In this document: positions 52,901 to 60,660 of the stretch, piece by piece
How positions within the stretch are numbered: the first letter of the stretch is position 1
How the letters are laid out: the number at the start of each line of letters is the position of its first letter
Source: Spodoptera frugiperda
Taxonomy: Eukaryota > Arthropoda > Insecta > Lepidoptera > Noctuidae
Length of the DNA stretch: 64,000 nucleotides
Direction of reading: 5' to 3'
Assembly (NCBI RefSeq): GCF_023101765.2
Contig: NC_064214.1
Location: forward strand, 1 to 64,000
The notes under the pieces: generated by a model
The model's input: the letters and a program-made list of their open reading frames with translations, nothing else
Databases searched by the model: none
Told to the model about the DNA's origin: nothing
Translations under genes and position numbers: made by a program

Positions 52901-55900
52901 GCAATAAATGATACAAGATGGATGGATCAAACATCCTTGGATCGAGGTAAAAAACACATGTACATAACCTATAGATTATTTACGCAACTAAACATATATC
53001 GGTATGATAAACAGAAAATACGTACTTATACTTTGACCCTATTCGGTACAATTATTGACCAAAATTGGTATTGTGGCCGAAAATGTATGAATTCACAATG
53101 CGACTTTCTCCTCCCGTTTGATCGAGCCGCCTGAAGCGAACTCTGCCGATGTCTTGTTCGCGTTCAATTAGCATTTTTACTTGTGATGGCAACCGGGTCA
53201 TTCGGTGAGGTTGCGAGAGAATTTCGAATCAGTTTCTTTTTAATTACATCTTACAACTAATTGCAAACATTGAATCAATGAACAAGCGACGTACAGACAG
53301 TTCGAAAACGAAATCATTTTCTTAAAAAAAAACTTGATTAGACTATTACATCTAAACTTAATACATTGTATAATCAACGATACATTTCACCGATAACAAC
53401 AATTTATCAAAACCAACCTACAAAACTGAACACTATCTACAAAACATAAGGAAAATGGTGTATCATAATCGATAGTATCGCCCTCTGGTGGTCGAACAGC
53501 CAAACTTTAGGAGACTGCTAGACAGAAAGGCGCGTTGCAAATATTACGCACACATTGAAACTGATATTTAGCACCTACTCGTTACCTTGTGACATAACAA
53601 AGAAGGTCGCGCCAGTAACCGAATGAAACCTTTTATGACGATTGATAAATAACACTACTTTTGGATGAAAAGAATAAATTATTTCGTTTAAACTAGACAA
53701 AATGCTAAAGGTAGCATTTCGAACAATAAGGATTGTTCGAGTGTTCTTGTAAGCGTAACTGCTACCTCAATCTGGATTTTGTGTCGAATAATGTATTATT
53801 GGGATTTACGATTTTACTACGAGCAAATAATAATTGGTTATTCATTTTGAAATTTTGCGCAATGAGTAGCAGTCAGGATATGTGGCAATTATGCCTATTG
53901 GCTAGCTATGTCGTAAGTTCTATCGTAAGCGGGATGAGCCTATTATGAAATAAGGACCAGGTAAAATACGAGACTTTATGGTATTATTTCAAAACTGAAA
54001 ATCTTATTAATAATTCTGTCCGACTATTAAAATGTAAAGACTCATTTTCGACAGTGGCGCCACCAATCACACGAAAGTCGTTTTTAATTCTTTATTGAAG
54101 AAGATGAAGAGACTTTTGAAAAAACACTTCCATTTATATAAAATTTCAAAAACATTTCCGTGTAACAAACGAGGCGCCATTACACTGAAACCGACATCGA
54201 TTTAATATTTCATTAATTTCACGCTTACTTTAAAACAAGAGAACAATTAACGGAGCGGTTTGATTTATGACTTTCTACGTAAAAGGTTAATATTAATCGA
54301 AGTTTTAACGTCATTAAAAGGTGATTACAAGTTATTGCGAATTGTATTACAGCGGCGATAAAACGATCAGTTAATTTTATAGCTGTAAACTGTAAAGTTA
54401 GTGTATGGGGCCCTTATGGTGTTAATGTGGGTATTAATTACTTTATTTGGTTCCGGTTTTTACGCAATACGGGTGATTTTGGTTAAATTTAATATATAAA
54501 GTTAAATTAAACAAATGTTATTGGAAAAAATAATCAATAAGGACTTAAGCAACAAAATGTTTCTTATAATTGTGTCAATATTACAAATGTATACTGAAAG
54601 GAACAACTAATTTCTGCCTACCAGTATTTCCATTAAATCCACGTTTAGCACTAGTTCAGGTTAATGATCGAAATTGTGCGTAAATAGTGACCGATTGTTG
54701 GCCCAACGTTCAACAACACTGCGGTGACCTAAATCCCAAATTGAACTTTTATAGCACGCAGTGCGCGTTTATTAAGGATAGCCCAGCATTTTACAATGTA
54801 CCCAGTAATTGGTCATATATGTGTTTATGATCCTCTTTAGTAATTCACCAAAATTTTTAAAACTAAAATAACTTTACAGTGATTTTTTGTTTACAATTTT
54901 TAAACCTTCGCATTCCTAAATATGTCCTATACAAAAGACATCAACGCATTCAAAATTATTTAAATATTATTTACTTCTATTTTTAAAATATAAATATTAA
55001 ATTGGGAACACGTGTCATATCAATTTTATCAATGTATGAGTCAAACAGAATAAATCTTCACAAAAATCACATTTACTTTAGTGTCGTGACATCTCGATAA
55101 TAAATATCGATGTGTGAAATATTTTGATTAATCGAGTATCGTAAAGTGGATATGCCGTTATAAATAAACATATTAATGTTTAAATACGTTTACATAGTAT
55201 ATGAGTGTATTGAATTTATTACATGGAATTTATAGAGCTTTTCATCGGCTTCCGTGTGAGTCAGCGACGTACGTGTATTATTAGCCGGCTATTCCCGTAC
55301 TAGCCGACATCAAAGAATAAATAGACTGGTAGATACGACAGCGTTCCCTTTCTAACTATTGTAACGTAAATCGAATTTCGCTTTCAACGCCATTCATAAG
55401 TTTTTATTGTTACGCAACAACTTTTCTTTGACAACTTTCCGAAATTGTTACTGAAATCGATTTATTTACGTAAGCGGAAGAAAATTATAAAAAACGTCAC
55501 TTTTACTTTTTTTTTTATTACACTTTGTAGTTGTGTCTCGTCTCGTCACGAGTTTGATAGAGGTGCGCTGGCGCCTAGACTGTAATAAGGCCACGCCCAC
55601 TATGTACCTGTATCATTAGCAAGCAATTAGAAGACACGACTTGCATTCTTTATTAGCTGCTAATTCATTATGCAAAACAATAATTATTTCCTTGTTTCCC
55701 GTGTGATAACTTTACGTGATTATTTTAGTATGTAATTGTAAACATAAATACTCGTATAAATTATATTATCAAACAGCTTTAGAGAACTTTGCTATATGTA
55801 TACATCAACAGCCTGTATTAGCGGCCAATACTGACTAAAATCTTTTCTCGCATGAAGAAGGTTTTGAGTATTATTTCACCACGCTTGCTGAATTCGGGTT

Positions 55901-57348
55901 GGCGATTACAAACTTATAATTAGAAAATATAAGGCCCGGTTTCCTTACAATGTTTTTCCTTCACCGTGTATCAGTAGTGTCTAAATAATCTTAGAAAGTA
56001 CATATACCTCACTCATGAGGAGCGGGCTTAAACCTCCGGGCCACTACGACATCACATACATACATATATATGTATGTATACATAATGTATAAATAATTCC
56101 CTTCATATATTTATACATATAACTGTTAACGACAGTCATGTTATTAAAAAAGAATATTAAGAACAAACGCCATGTAAGTCCTTAATATTTATTTATTTAC
56201 TTAATGTGACATTAATCACACTATCACACTAATATTATAAATGTGAAAGTTTGTTTGTTAGGATGTTTGTCCGCCAATCACGCTGAAACTAATGAACGGA
56301 TTTTGATGAAATTTGCTTACTGACAGAGTATGAGGTCAATAGATAGTTAAATGTACCATATTGAATATAAATATATTTAGTTCAAAATCCAACAGTAACT
56401 TTTAAAATAAATAGAAAAGAAAATGTATTTTTTTCCTTTTTTCTAAACTTTAAATTTATTCAATTAAATAAATAGAGAATTAGAAATCAATGTGTTCTTA
56501 TATTATTTGTATAAGTACTAAAGATGTTAACTCGTGGGATATTGCTATGACAATATTGACTAATGAGTTACGGCCAATTAACGCGGGTTTTATTCATTAG
56601 CTTTATGTATGTTTATTTATGTTAGAGAAAACTATAAGTCCTTAGCAACAGAATACAGTTATGACATTTTTTTTATAATTTCGTAAAATAAACTCTTTAA
56701 GTACCGTACGTAAGATATTACATTCAAATATTATAATTATGGGAATAGGTACAAGTCACATTTCGCAATGACCTCTTTACGTATGTCTGAATTTATTCGC
56801 CTACTTCATAATCGATTAAACCCTTAAATAATTTCTTCATACTTAAGATAACATAAAATTAATTTAAATTAACTTTAAATTCACGCGCGCTTCATAGAGC
56901 CATCAGACCACCTCAAATGGGATAGCACAGTAGGGCTGATGTCTGATCCGGATCTGTGGACTACCTAGTGGGTTTACCGGGGCTCTGTCTCGAAAAGCAG
57001 AAGTAGGAACGGGGTGGTTTTTAGTCAGTAAGATTCTGACACTCTTTCTCGCATCGAGAGAAGACATTGCATGATTTTCCCCCCTTAAAAAAAAAGACTA
57101 CTTTAAATACGTTGTCCCAATCAATGTTTTTGTTTGGAGATGGAAAATGGTTTGCCCTTTTATGAATTTTAGTCTAGGACTGGACTGAATTAATGTTGTT
57201 ACAATATGTATTACAAGTACTATGTTTGTTGCAGTACGCTGGGAGTAGCGCACGTGGCTGGAATGTGTAAGCCAGATCGCAGCTGTTCCGTCAACGAAGA
57301 CAACGGGATCATGTTAGCTCACACCATCACACACGAATTGGGACACAA
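16742..57348 (+). CDS. ADAMTS-family secreted metalloprotease, 5' part (7 coding exons, 3' end beyond window)
   Basis: Joined exons 16742-16925, 25608-25827, 36569-36731, 47458-48105, 48404-48592, 48738-48988 and 57235-57348 give 1769 nt, i.e. 589 full codons plus two bases, with no internal stop. Residues ~11-32 form a signal peptide. Residues ~76-237 are an ADAMTS prodomain (VVHPVKV, HYNLTVDG, CHYTG 167-171, ACDGL 185-189, GEYWIEP 198-204). RAKR at 234-237 fits furin. Residues 238-436 are a very basic linker. The reprolysin domain starts at RHVEVLLVAD (437-446) and reaches HELGH (585-589), where Glu586 would be the catalytic base and His585/589 zinc ligands. ADAMTS enzymes are secreted zinc endopeptidases that cut extracellular-matrix proteins. 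The block from SSFCRWQ through HHDVAILVTRRDIC to GMCKPDRSC looks closest to the vertebrate ADAMTS6/7/10/12/16/18 group, from memory rather than a search. Disintegrin-like and TSP1 domains are not in the window. Family assignment is near certain; the subfamily is not. Confidence 0.96.
17698..17821 (+). mobile_element. MITE 1 copy b
   Basis: Runs from ACTACCGCACTTATAGACAT to CTCTGAGTATGGCGGTTAG with core ACGATTTTGCATCGAAAACA. It matches the copies at 3079 (opposite strand) and 43776; the two ends are imperfect inverted repeats. Confidence 0.82.
19480..19720. mobile_element. Candidate hAT-like MITE with CAGGGGGCCTA inverted ends
   Basis: CAGGGGGCCTA at 19480-19490 is matched exactly by TAGGCCCCCTG at 19710-19720, with weaker similarity continuing inward (CTCTAATTC against GAACCGGAAT). 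CAGGGG-type ends suggest hAT, but I could not find a matching 8-bp target duplication. Confidence 0.5.
22982..23005. repeat. Perfect short hairpin
   Basis: TCTACAAAATA and TATTTTGTAGA are exact reverse complements separated by two bases, so the stretch is almost a perfect palindrome. Function unknown. Confidence 0.7.
23587..23754. mobile_element. MITE with AGGGTCGGTTCATAT inverted ends
   Basis: Starts AGGGTCGGTTCATAT and ends ATATGAACCGACCCT, exact inverted repeats of about 15 bases, flanked by TTA/TAA-like bases. Internally ATCGCTTGC/GTATCATCGGTTGAG and CAACCGATGATACGCGATGC form further imperfect pairs. About 168 bp, no coding capacity. Confidence 0.82.
24085..24680. mobile_element. Large foldback element (~595 bp) with long inverted arms
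   Basis: The left end GCTGAGTACTCACTTTACCG and GTAACGTATCAGATACAGTA are mirrored on the right by GATACTGTATCTGATACGTT and GTTAAGTGAATACCCAGC. A second inner pair is CAGTGCTTTAGAATCCC (24211) against GGGATTCTAAAACACTG (about 24554). The arms thus extend ~160 bases with interruptions. No transposase frame is present, so it is a non-autonomous element. Confidence 0.85.
25608..25827 (+). CDS. ADAMTS exon 2: first half of prodomain
   Basis: Acceptor CTACACAG|GTATC and donor CTGAG|GTAAGG. Joined in phase 1 to exon 1 it encodes residues 62-134 plus two bases. It contains VVHPVKVTPHGELVSH, a histidine-rich segment (H91, H95, H97, H99, H101), RARR at 103-106 (a possible furin site inside the propeptide), and HYNLTVDGRELRLDLR, the conserved ADAMTS prodomain strand with an N-glycosylation sequon at Asn122. 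The exon is far more GC-rich than its introns. The other two frames are also open here, which reflects base composition. Confidence 0.95.
25930..26070 (-). mobile_element. Interspersed repeat fragment, possibly non-LTR
   Basis: A GC-richer block with CCACCAGTAACGGGATAAAT and GCGCCGTATCCAGAAGTACT, similar in style to short repeats scattered in moth genomes. On the minus strand it reads for a short distance without stops. Recognition is from memory and weak. Confidence 0.3.
30009..30209 (+). mobile_element. SINE family C, copy 1
   Basis: GGAATAAGCCGGTAAACGAG, then ATCACCCGATGATAAGCAAT, CGCCGCCGCCCATGGACACT, and a purine-rich end with GGGGTTAGGAATTTAAGGG. It matches the copies at 36762 and 63048. 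A widespread moth SINE-like repeat; exact family name not recalled. Confidence 0.85.
30996..31125. promoter_or_regulatory. CpG-rich patch inside intron 2
   Basis: Contains GTGTCGCGTTTTCGCCGCGC and repeated GCGTCGC/ACTCGCACTCGTG motifs in AT-rich intron. Could be an alternative promoter or enhancer; no coding exon is visible nearby on the + strand. Confidence 0.25.
36569..36731 (+). CDS. ADAMTS exon 3: prodomain core with CHYTG and ACDGL
   Basis: Acceptor TGTTGCAG|GCC and donor GGACTT|GTGAGT. It encodes residues 135-189, beginning PSVTFITPAMVVERHS. It carries the block CHYTG..RGQPASSVALSACDGL, which in ADAMTS prodomains precedes GLxxT..GEYWIEP; the next exon supplies exactly that continuation. 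The two prodomain cysteines are Cys167 and Cys186. A SINE begins about 30 bases after the donor site. Confidence 0.95.
36762..37002 (+). mobile_element. SINE family C, copy 2, next to the exon 3 donor
   Basis: TTTTTTTTTGTGGTATAAGC leads into CCGGTAAACGAGCTGACGGA, GGTAAGCAATCGCTGCCGCC, CATGGACACTTGAAATACCA and ends about CCTCACTTACACAACG. It starts ~30 bases after the splice donor at 36732. Confidence 0.87.
38826..38890 (-). mobile_element. Degraded SINE family C fragment, minus strand
   Basis: GGTCCATGGGCGACGAAGAT and CGCTTACTTTCCGGTAATAC mirror the family's ...GGTAAGCAATCGCCGCCGCCCATGGAC segment with many substitutions. Confidence 0.55.
41721..42020 (+). mobile_element. tRNA-derived SINE (family B), copy 2
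   Basis: Starts ACTGCCTCGTTGGTCAAGTG and follows the same order as the copy at 6184: GCGACTGCCGGGCAAGGGAT, a TTTTTCAGTTTTTCG segment, CCCCCTATTACATGGGACTT, AAGTGGGTGTACATTGTACG and CTACCCCTTCGGGGATGAAA. It carries an extra CTACCCCTTC-CTGCC duplication near 41950-41980. Frames of 108 and 84 codons across it are repeat products. Confidence 0.9.
43220..43306. repeat. Short tandem duplication (CAGTCAAAGAGTCAGTC)
   Basis: The phrase CAGTCAAAGAGTCAGTC followed by TTTTAAAA occurs twice, about 50 bases apart. Confidence 0.75.
43776..43897 (+). mobile_element. MITE 1 copy c
   Basis: Ends TTACTGCTAATCAGAGACAT and GACTCTGAGCAAGGCAGTTA, core GTAACGATTTTGTATCGAAA and CAATTGCTAAGGACTGGGTT. Close to the copy at 17698. 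Confidence 0.8.
47458..48105 (+). CDS. ADAMTS exon 4: prodomain end and arginine-rich linker
   Basis: Acceptor TCTACAG|GCG and donor AACAAG|GTATGG, phase 0 at both ends; residues 190-405. The first part (GLLRTEHGEYWIEP) completes the prodomain, then RAKR (234-237) is the first strong furin consensus. The remaining 168 residues contain about 40 Arg and 11 Lys by hand count, in runs such as KRRRE, QRRRRM and QRRKRS (369-372, a second strong furin site). A serine-rich patch lies near QSSSYENSRS, with a single cysteine at 376 and a sequon NNS. Usual ADAMTS proteins have a much shorter prodomain-protease junction. The frame is open back to 47395, but this part is the intron's polypyrimidine tract. 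Confidence 0.93.
48106..48403 (+). other. Intron 4 of the ADAMTS gene (298 bp)
   Basis: GTATGG donor and ATTATTATAG acceptor; AT-rich, nothing else seen. Confidence 0.9.
48404..48592 (+). CDS. ADAMTS exon 5: linker end and start of catalytic domain
   Basis: Acceptor ATTATAG|ATG and donor AATATG|GTACGT, phase 0; residues 406-468. It begins with a histidine-rich stretch (HHPHYPNHH, 408-416), then basic RRSTR, then RHVEVLLVADKSMTDFH, the canonical first strand of the ADAMTS reprolysin domain. It ends LETYLLTIMNM, which matches the family's helix ending 'LTIMNMV'. In ADAMTS structures the Glu in this first strand (Glu440 here) helps bind calcium; that role is taken from family knowledge. Confidence 0.96.
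48593..48737 (+). other. Intron 5 of the ADAMTS gene (145 bp)
   Basis: GTACGT donor and TGTTGTCCAG acceptor; no other feature. Confidence 0.92.
48738..48988 (+). CDS. ADAMTS exon 6: middle of catalytic domain
   Basis: Acceptor TTGTCCAG|GTATC and donor TGTAG|GTACG; residues 469-551 plus two bases. It starts SSLYMDPTIGN and contains KVVVVKIILLE, LSSFCRWQNKLNP (Cys515), HHHDVAILVTRRDIC (Cys544) and TPC (Cys551), all typical ADAMTS catalytic blocks with the expected cysteine spacing. Joining to exon 7 restores TPC-S-TLGVAHVAGMC. Confidence 0.96.
50393..50540 (+). mobile_element. SINE family A copy
   Basis: GCCGGAGCTGCGGACTACCT to TCCTTAAAAAAA, with AGCAGGAGTAGGAACGGGGT and AGTCAGTAAGAGTCTGACAC. 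It lacks the ~10-base 'GTTTACCGG' segment present in the copies at 9250 and 56945. Confidence 0.9.
52729..52800. promoter_or_regulatory. CpG-rich patch inside intron 6
   Basis: GTGTCCGCGCGGTCGCCCGA and GCTGCGCGCGCTTATC stand out from AT-rich surroundings. Possible alternative promoter or enhancer; unproven. Confidence 0.25.
55935..56045 (-). mobile_element. Moth interspersed repeat fragment
   Basis: On the minus strand reads GGAGGTTTAAGCCCGCTCCT then CACGGTGAAGGAAAAACATT, a phrase pair I associate with a common lepidopteran repeat. Family unassigned. Confidence 0.45.
56218..56345 (+). mobile_element. 5' part of a Helitron-like/unclassified repeat
   Basis: CACACTAATATTATAAATGT then GAAAGTTTGTTTGTTAGGAT and GGATTTTGATGAAATTTG is the typical opening of a frequent moth non-autonomous repeat. 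The 3' end was not found. Confidence 0.5.
56945..57096 (+). mobile_element. SINE family A copy
   Basis: ATCCGGATCTGTGGACTACC to a 9-base A run, with GGTTTACCGGGGCTCTGTCT and AGCAGAAGTAGGAACGGGGT. Its tail ends ~140 bases before exon 7. Confidence 0.9.
57235..57348 (+). CDS. ADAMTS exon 7: zinc-binding helix HELGH
   Basis: Acceptor GTTTGTTGCAG|TACG and donor CACAA|GTAAGT; one base completing Ser552, residues 553-589, then two bases (AA) that would make Asn or Lys with the next exon (family expectation Asn, giving HELGHN). It contains GVAHVAGMCKPDRSCSVNEDNG with Cys563 and Cys569, then the active-site helix HTITHELGH. The third zinc His and the Met-turn are coded beyond the window. Confidence 0.96.
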
Positions 57349-57390
57349 GTAAGTAATTTTTAATTTATTGCACCCACTTTTTATTTAAAA

Positions 57391-57620
57391 TACAAATATT
57401 TTGAATATCGGGACCAATCACTGAATCCATATTCAGGATAGTAAGATGGTTTTAGATACACGGGGATCTAAAATAAGCCTAGCAGGAATGAACTAATTTT
57501 CATCGAAACTTTTTATATACCTTCGTGAAAACATACAAATATTTTGAATAAATCGGAACCAATCACTGAATATGGGGATCTAAAACAATCTTAACAGGAA
57601 TAAAGAAATTTGCATGGAAG
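57391..57620. repeat. Imperfect tandem duplication, ~143-bp period
   Basis: TACAAATATTTTGAATATCG with CCAATCACTGAATC at 57391 recurs as TACAAATATTTTGAATAAATCG with CCAATCACTGAATA at 57534; GGGGATCTAAAA and AACAGGAAT-like phrases also repeat. Confidence 0.75.
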
Positions 57621-59039
57621 GGTCTACTTTTATGGTTATACTAAATACTCTAGTGACGTGCGTAATATAATAAAAAACAAGTAAAAAAAGAACGAGCAAC
57701 AAGCATTCCCAGCAATTAAACGACCCACACTATTTAATTACAATACCTATGTAATTAGAAACAGATAAAGGATAAACTCAATTAAGTACGCGTTAATTAT
57801 AATTACTCAACGATTATTTGTTTAACGTAATGGAAAATACCGAAATCTAATTAAGAAGTGATGGCGAACTAATTCGTGGGATTTAATGATGTCATTGACA
57901 CGGCGTTAATCAGCCATAGCTGTAGATCTTGTCATAAAAAGTGTATTTCTAATGAAAACCACTGTTAGACTACTTGTATTTCAAAGAAATACTTGGGATT
58001 AACGACACATTGTATCTTGAATATGTGGTTTATTGGTTTAAAGTCAGGTCTGAACAAGTTCGGTGGTCTGACCTCAACAGATACCAATGCAACTGTTAGT
58101 AGGAATAGAGATCCGTCAGTTAGATAATGAAAAAATATTCGTCAGGTATTTTTAAATTTGTCATATAAGATAACAATGCTTATATAAAACGAATCAAAGT
58201 TTAGAAGTGAGAGCAAATACGTCATTTCTATGTGTAAAACGTACCCAGAAAAAACGTCACGCGATATTTCAAATCAACATATCTTCAAAAGTATTTGTTT
58301 GCGTAAGAAAATAAAAAATACGTGTCTAATATTTTGAAATTATCTACAAGACGGAGAATAAAATTAAAGTAAAAATCAGTCATCCTATTTTCAAAAACCA
58401 TAAAAGCTCAGTATACTTGTAATACAGTTTCTTTCTAATAATTTCCTAGTTATGATAGGTGATCATAATGTACATACGATCATACAACTCTGACTGGTCT
58501 TTGTAAGCAAGTGTCATAAAATAATTTAATGTAAGTATGTCAAAATAAAACTTTTAAAAATAATCATTGCAAAAATAAACTACCGTATTAAAGAAAAATT
58601 ACTATCCCCGAATACTTTACTTTTATCCGTGCTCATATGTTTAATTGAACGACTCTATAAATCTATTTGAATCGTAAATGCATCATTATATTTTTTCTTG
58701 CAATTTTCCGAGAAACGAGATTATTTCGGCAACTGTCCAGTGTAATGTAAAAAATAAAATGCGTCCAATTACTGTTATTTGGCAGTTCGCACTCATTAAT
58801 TAGTTTTGTGGTTAAATTCTTTTATCTTCATCTCGATTCATCTAATTCTATTTGCGAGAAGAAACATCGATTTTGTGGTTTTTCTCGCTAAGTAGTTTGA
58901 ACTAGAATTGCAAATGAGATCTCATTTGTTTGCATTTTTTATCAATCACTAACACAGCTTTTAGATGATCTAAAAATTCCATGTGCTTCCGATAGGCAAC
59001 TTTTTGATACCTTTTATGAGTGATCTACAGCATTTTGCT

Positions 59040-59245
59040 TCTAGTTTCCTTGTTAGAACCGCTAAGGAATGGAATTCCTTGCTGGAGTCTGTGTTTCCTA
59101 CAAAATACAACTTGGGAGATAGTGGCCAAATGCCATCCTATTAAGTATAAAAAATAAATGGCTGTGACATACGGACAGATAGATAGACAAACATGACGAA
59201 TCTATAAGGGTTCCGTTCTTTGCCATTTGGCTACGGAACCCTAAT
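59040..59245 (+). pseudogene. Degraded 3' end of a non-LTR retrotransposon (CR1/Jockey type)
   Basis: From about 59047 the + strand reads L-V-R-T-A-K-E-W-N-S-L-L-E-S-V-F-P-T-K-Y-N-L before breaking down. 'AxEWNSLPxSVFPxxYNL' is the usual C-terminal phrase of these reverse-transcriptase ORFs in moths. The 3' part has CATACGGACAGATAGATAG and a hairpin AGGGTTCCGT...ACGGAACCCT (59208-59242), a common tail. Everything upstream in the element is missing. Confidence 0.7.
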
Positions 59246-60023
59246 GAGTCTTTGTTATAAGTATAATTCGTAATCTCGTATCGTCGTCTTCTATCCTTAT
59301 AACTAACGATTGATTAGTTAAAATCCCATGATTAGTTAAACTTAAAATAAAATTACCAGAAGTTAACTGAAAATCTCTCACAGGGCGTTGTTTAAACACA
59401 TTGATTACACGACCTTGATTCACAATTACAGCTTATATTTAGATTACAATGTGATTAATTTTCTGTAAAAGTTTTCGATTAGATGACTCACGCATCGATT
59501 ATTGAACTGGGAATATTAATCGCAATGTAAACACGCGGGTTATATAACACATAATGTACAGCTAGCGTAGTTACTGATTGGATACCCGCTCCCAAAATAG
59601 ATGTGTACAGTCCTTCATAAGTTTTCCATCGATCTACTGAACGTTTTACATCCCATAAAGAATTGAATATCGGATTAGATACAAAAAATGATTTAAAGTC
59701 CAGCTAAGATTTATGTTAACAGCGTAACATTATCATACCCTTAGTAGTTTCCATACAATCGGCTGACGGTACCCACGACTCATAAAATGCCAATCGCCAC
59801 TAATAAATCCTCATATCATTTGTAGGTTTACGGGGTCTCGAGGAACTTTTTATTATGATTTATTGATACTCTCACCAATCAAGCTTTTTATAACCCATTA
59901 CTGATCTATACTTATAATAAATCTGTAGAGAGGTCAATTCTGTACATGAAATATATTTCCAAAATAACTATCAGCGGGTGATTAGTGATCGATACTGACG
60001 CCAAAAATGCAATCAGTTTTTTT

Positions 60024-60026
<3 letters not shown>

Positions 60027-60074
<48 letters not shown>
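60027..60074. repeat. (GTCT)n microsatellite, about 12 units
   Basis: Uninterrupted GTCT repeats after a T run, inside the Helitron-like repeat. Confidence 0.97.
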
Positions 60075-60076
<2 letters not shown>

Positions 60077-60271
60077 ATGTTCTTTATAGAAATAAAAACC
60101 ACTCGACAGATTTCAACGAAACTTGGTACAATTGTTCTTCATACTCCTGGGCAGGTTATAGTATACTTTTCATCACGCTACGATCAATAGGAGCAGAGCA
60201 GTGAAGGGAAATGTTGGGAAAACAGGAGAACTTACTCCATTTTTTAAGCCTCCGTCGCGTGTATAGCCTTA

Positions 60272-60660
60272 ATGGTTAAAGCTACACAGAAATAATGTAT
60301 GACGGAAATGTTTTCCTTAAAATTGTTTAAAAAATATTCCACGACAGCAAATATCTATCTCTTATGGTTGACTCACAATAACACGTATAACTCCCGATAG
60401 TTTAGCAGTTCGGAGGTTTCTGATTATATTTGTCTACTCTTACGTTTATAACATGGTTAACAACATGGTTATAACATGGTTAAAGCTACATAGAAATAAT
60501 GTATGACGGAAATGTTGTCCTTAAAATTGTTTAAAAAATATTCCACGACAGCAAATGTCTATCTTTTATGGTTGATTCACAATAACACGTATAACTCCCG
60601 ATAGATTAGCAGTTCGGAGCTTTCTGATTATATTTCTCTACTCTTACGTTTATAACACTC
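60272..60660. repeat. Tandem duplication, 204-bp period
   Basis: GGTTAAAGCTACA with AGAAATAATGTATGACGGAA, ATATTCCACGACAGCAAAT and ATAACTCCCGATAG occurs at 60274 and again at 60478, about 95% identical by eye. Confidence 0.9.

Larger units (their letters stand above)
48989..57234 (+). other. Intron 6 of the ADAMTS gene (8.2 kb)
   Basis: Bounded by GTACG and GTTTGTTGCAG. It contains SINE A copies at 50393 and 56945, a CpG-rich patch at 52729-52800, an interspersed repeat at 55935 and a Helitron-type 5' end at 56218. Frames of up to ~90 codons (e.g. 51737-52089, both strands) lack recognisable domains. Confidence 0.85.

Noticed and set aside
60007..60204. 65-codon frame with (SVCL)n repeats
   Set aside because: Translation of the GTCT microsatellite.
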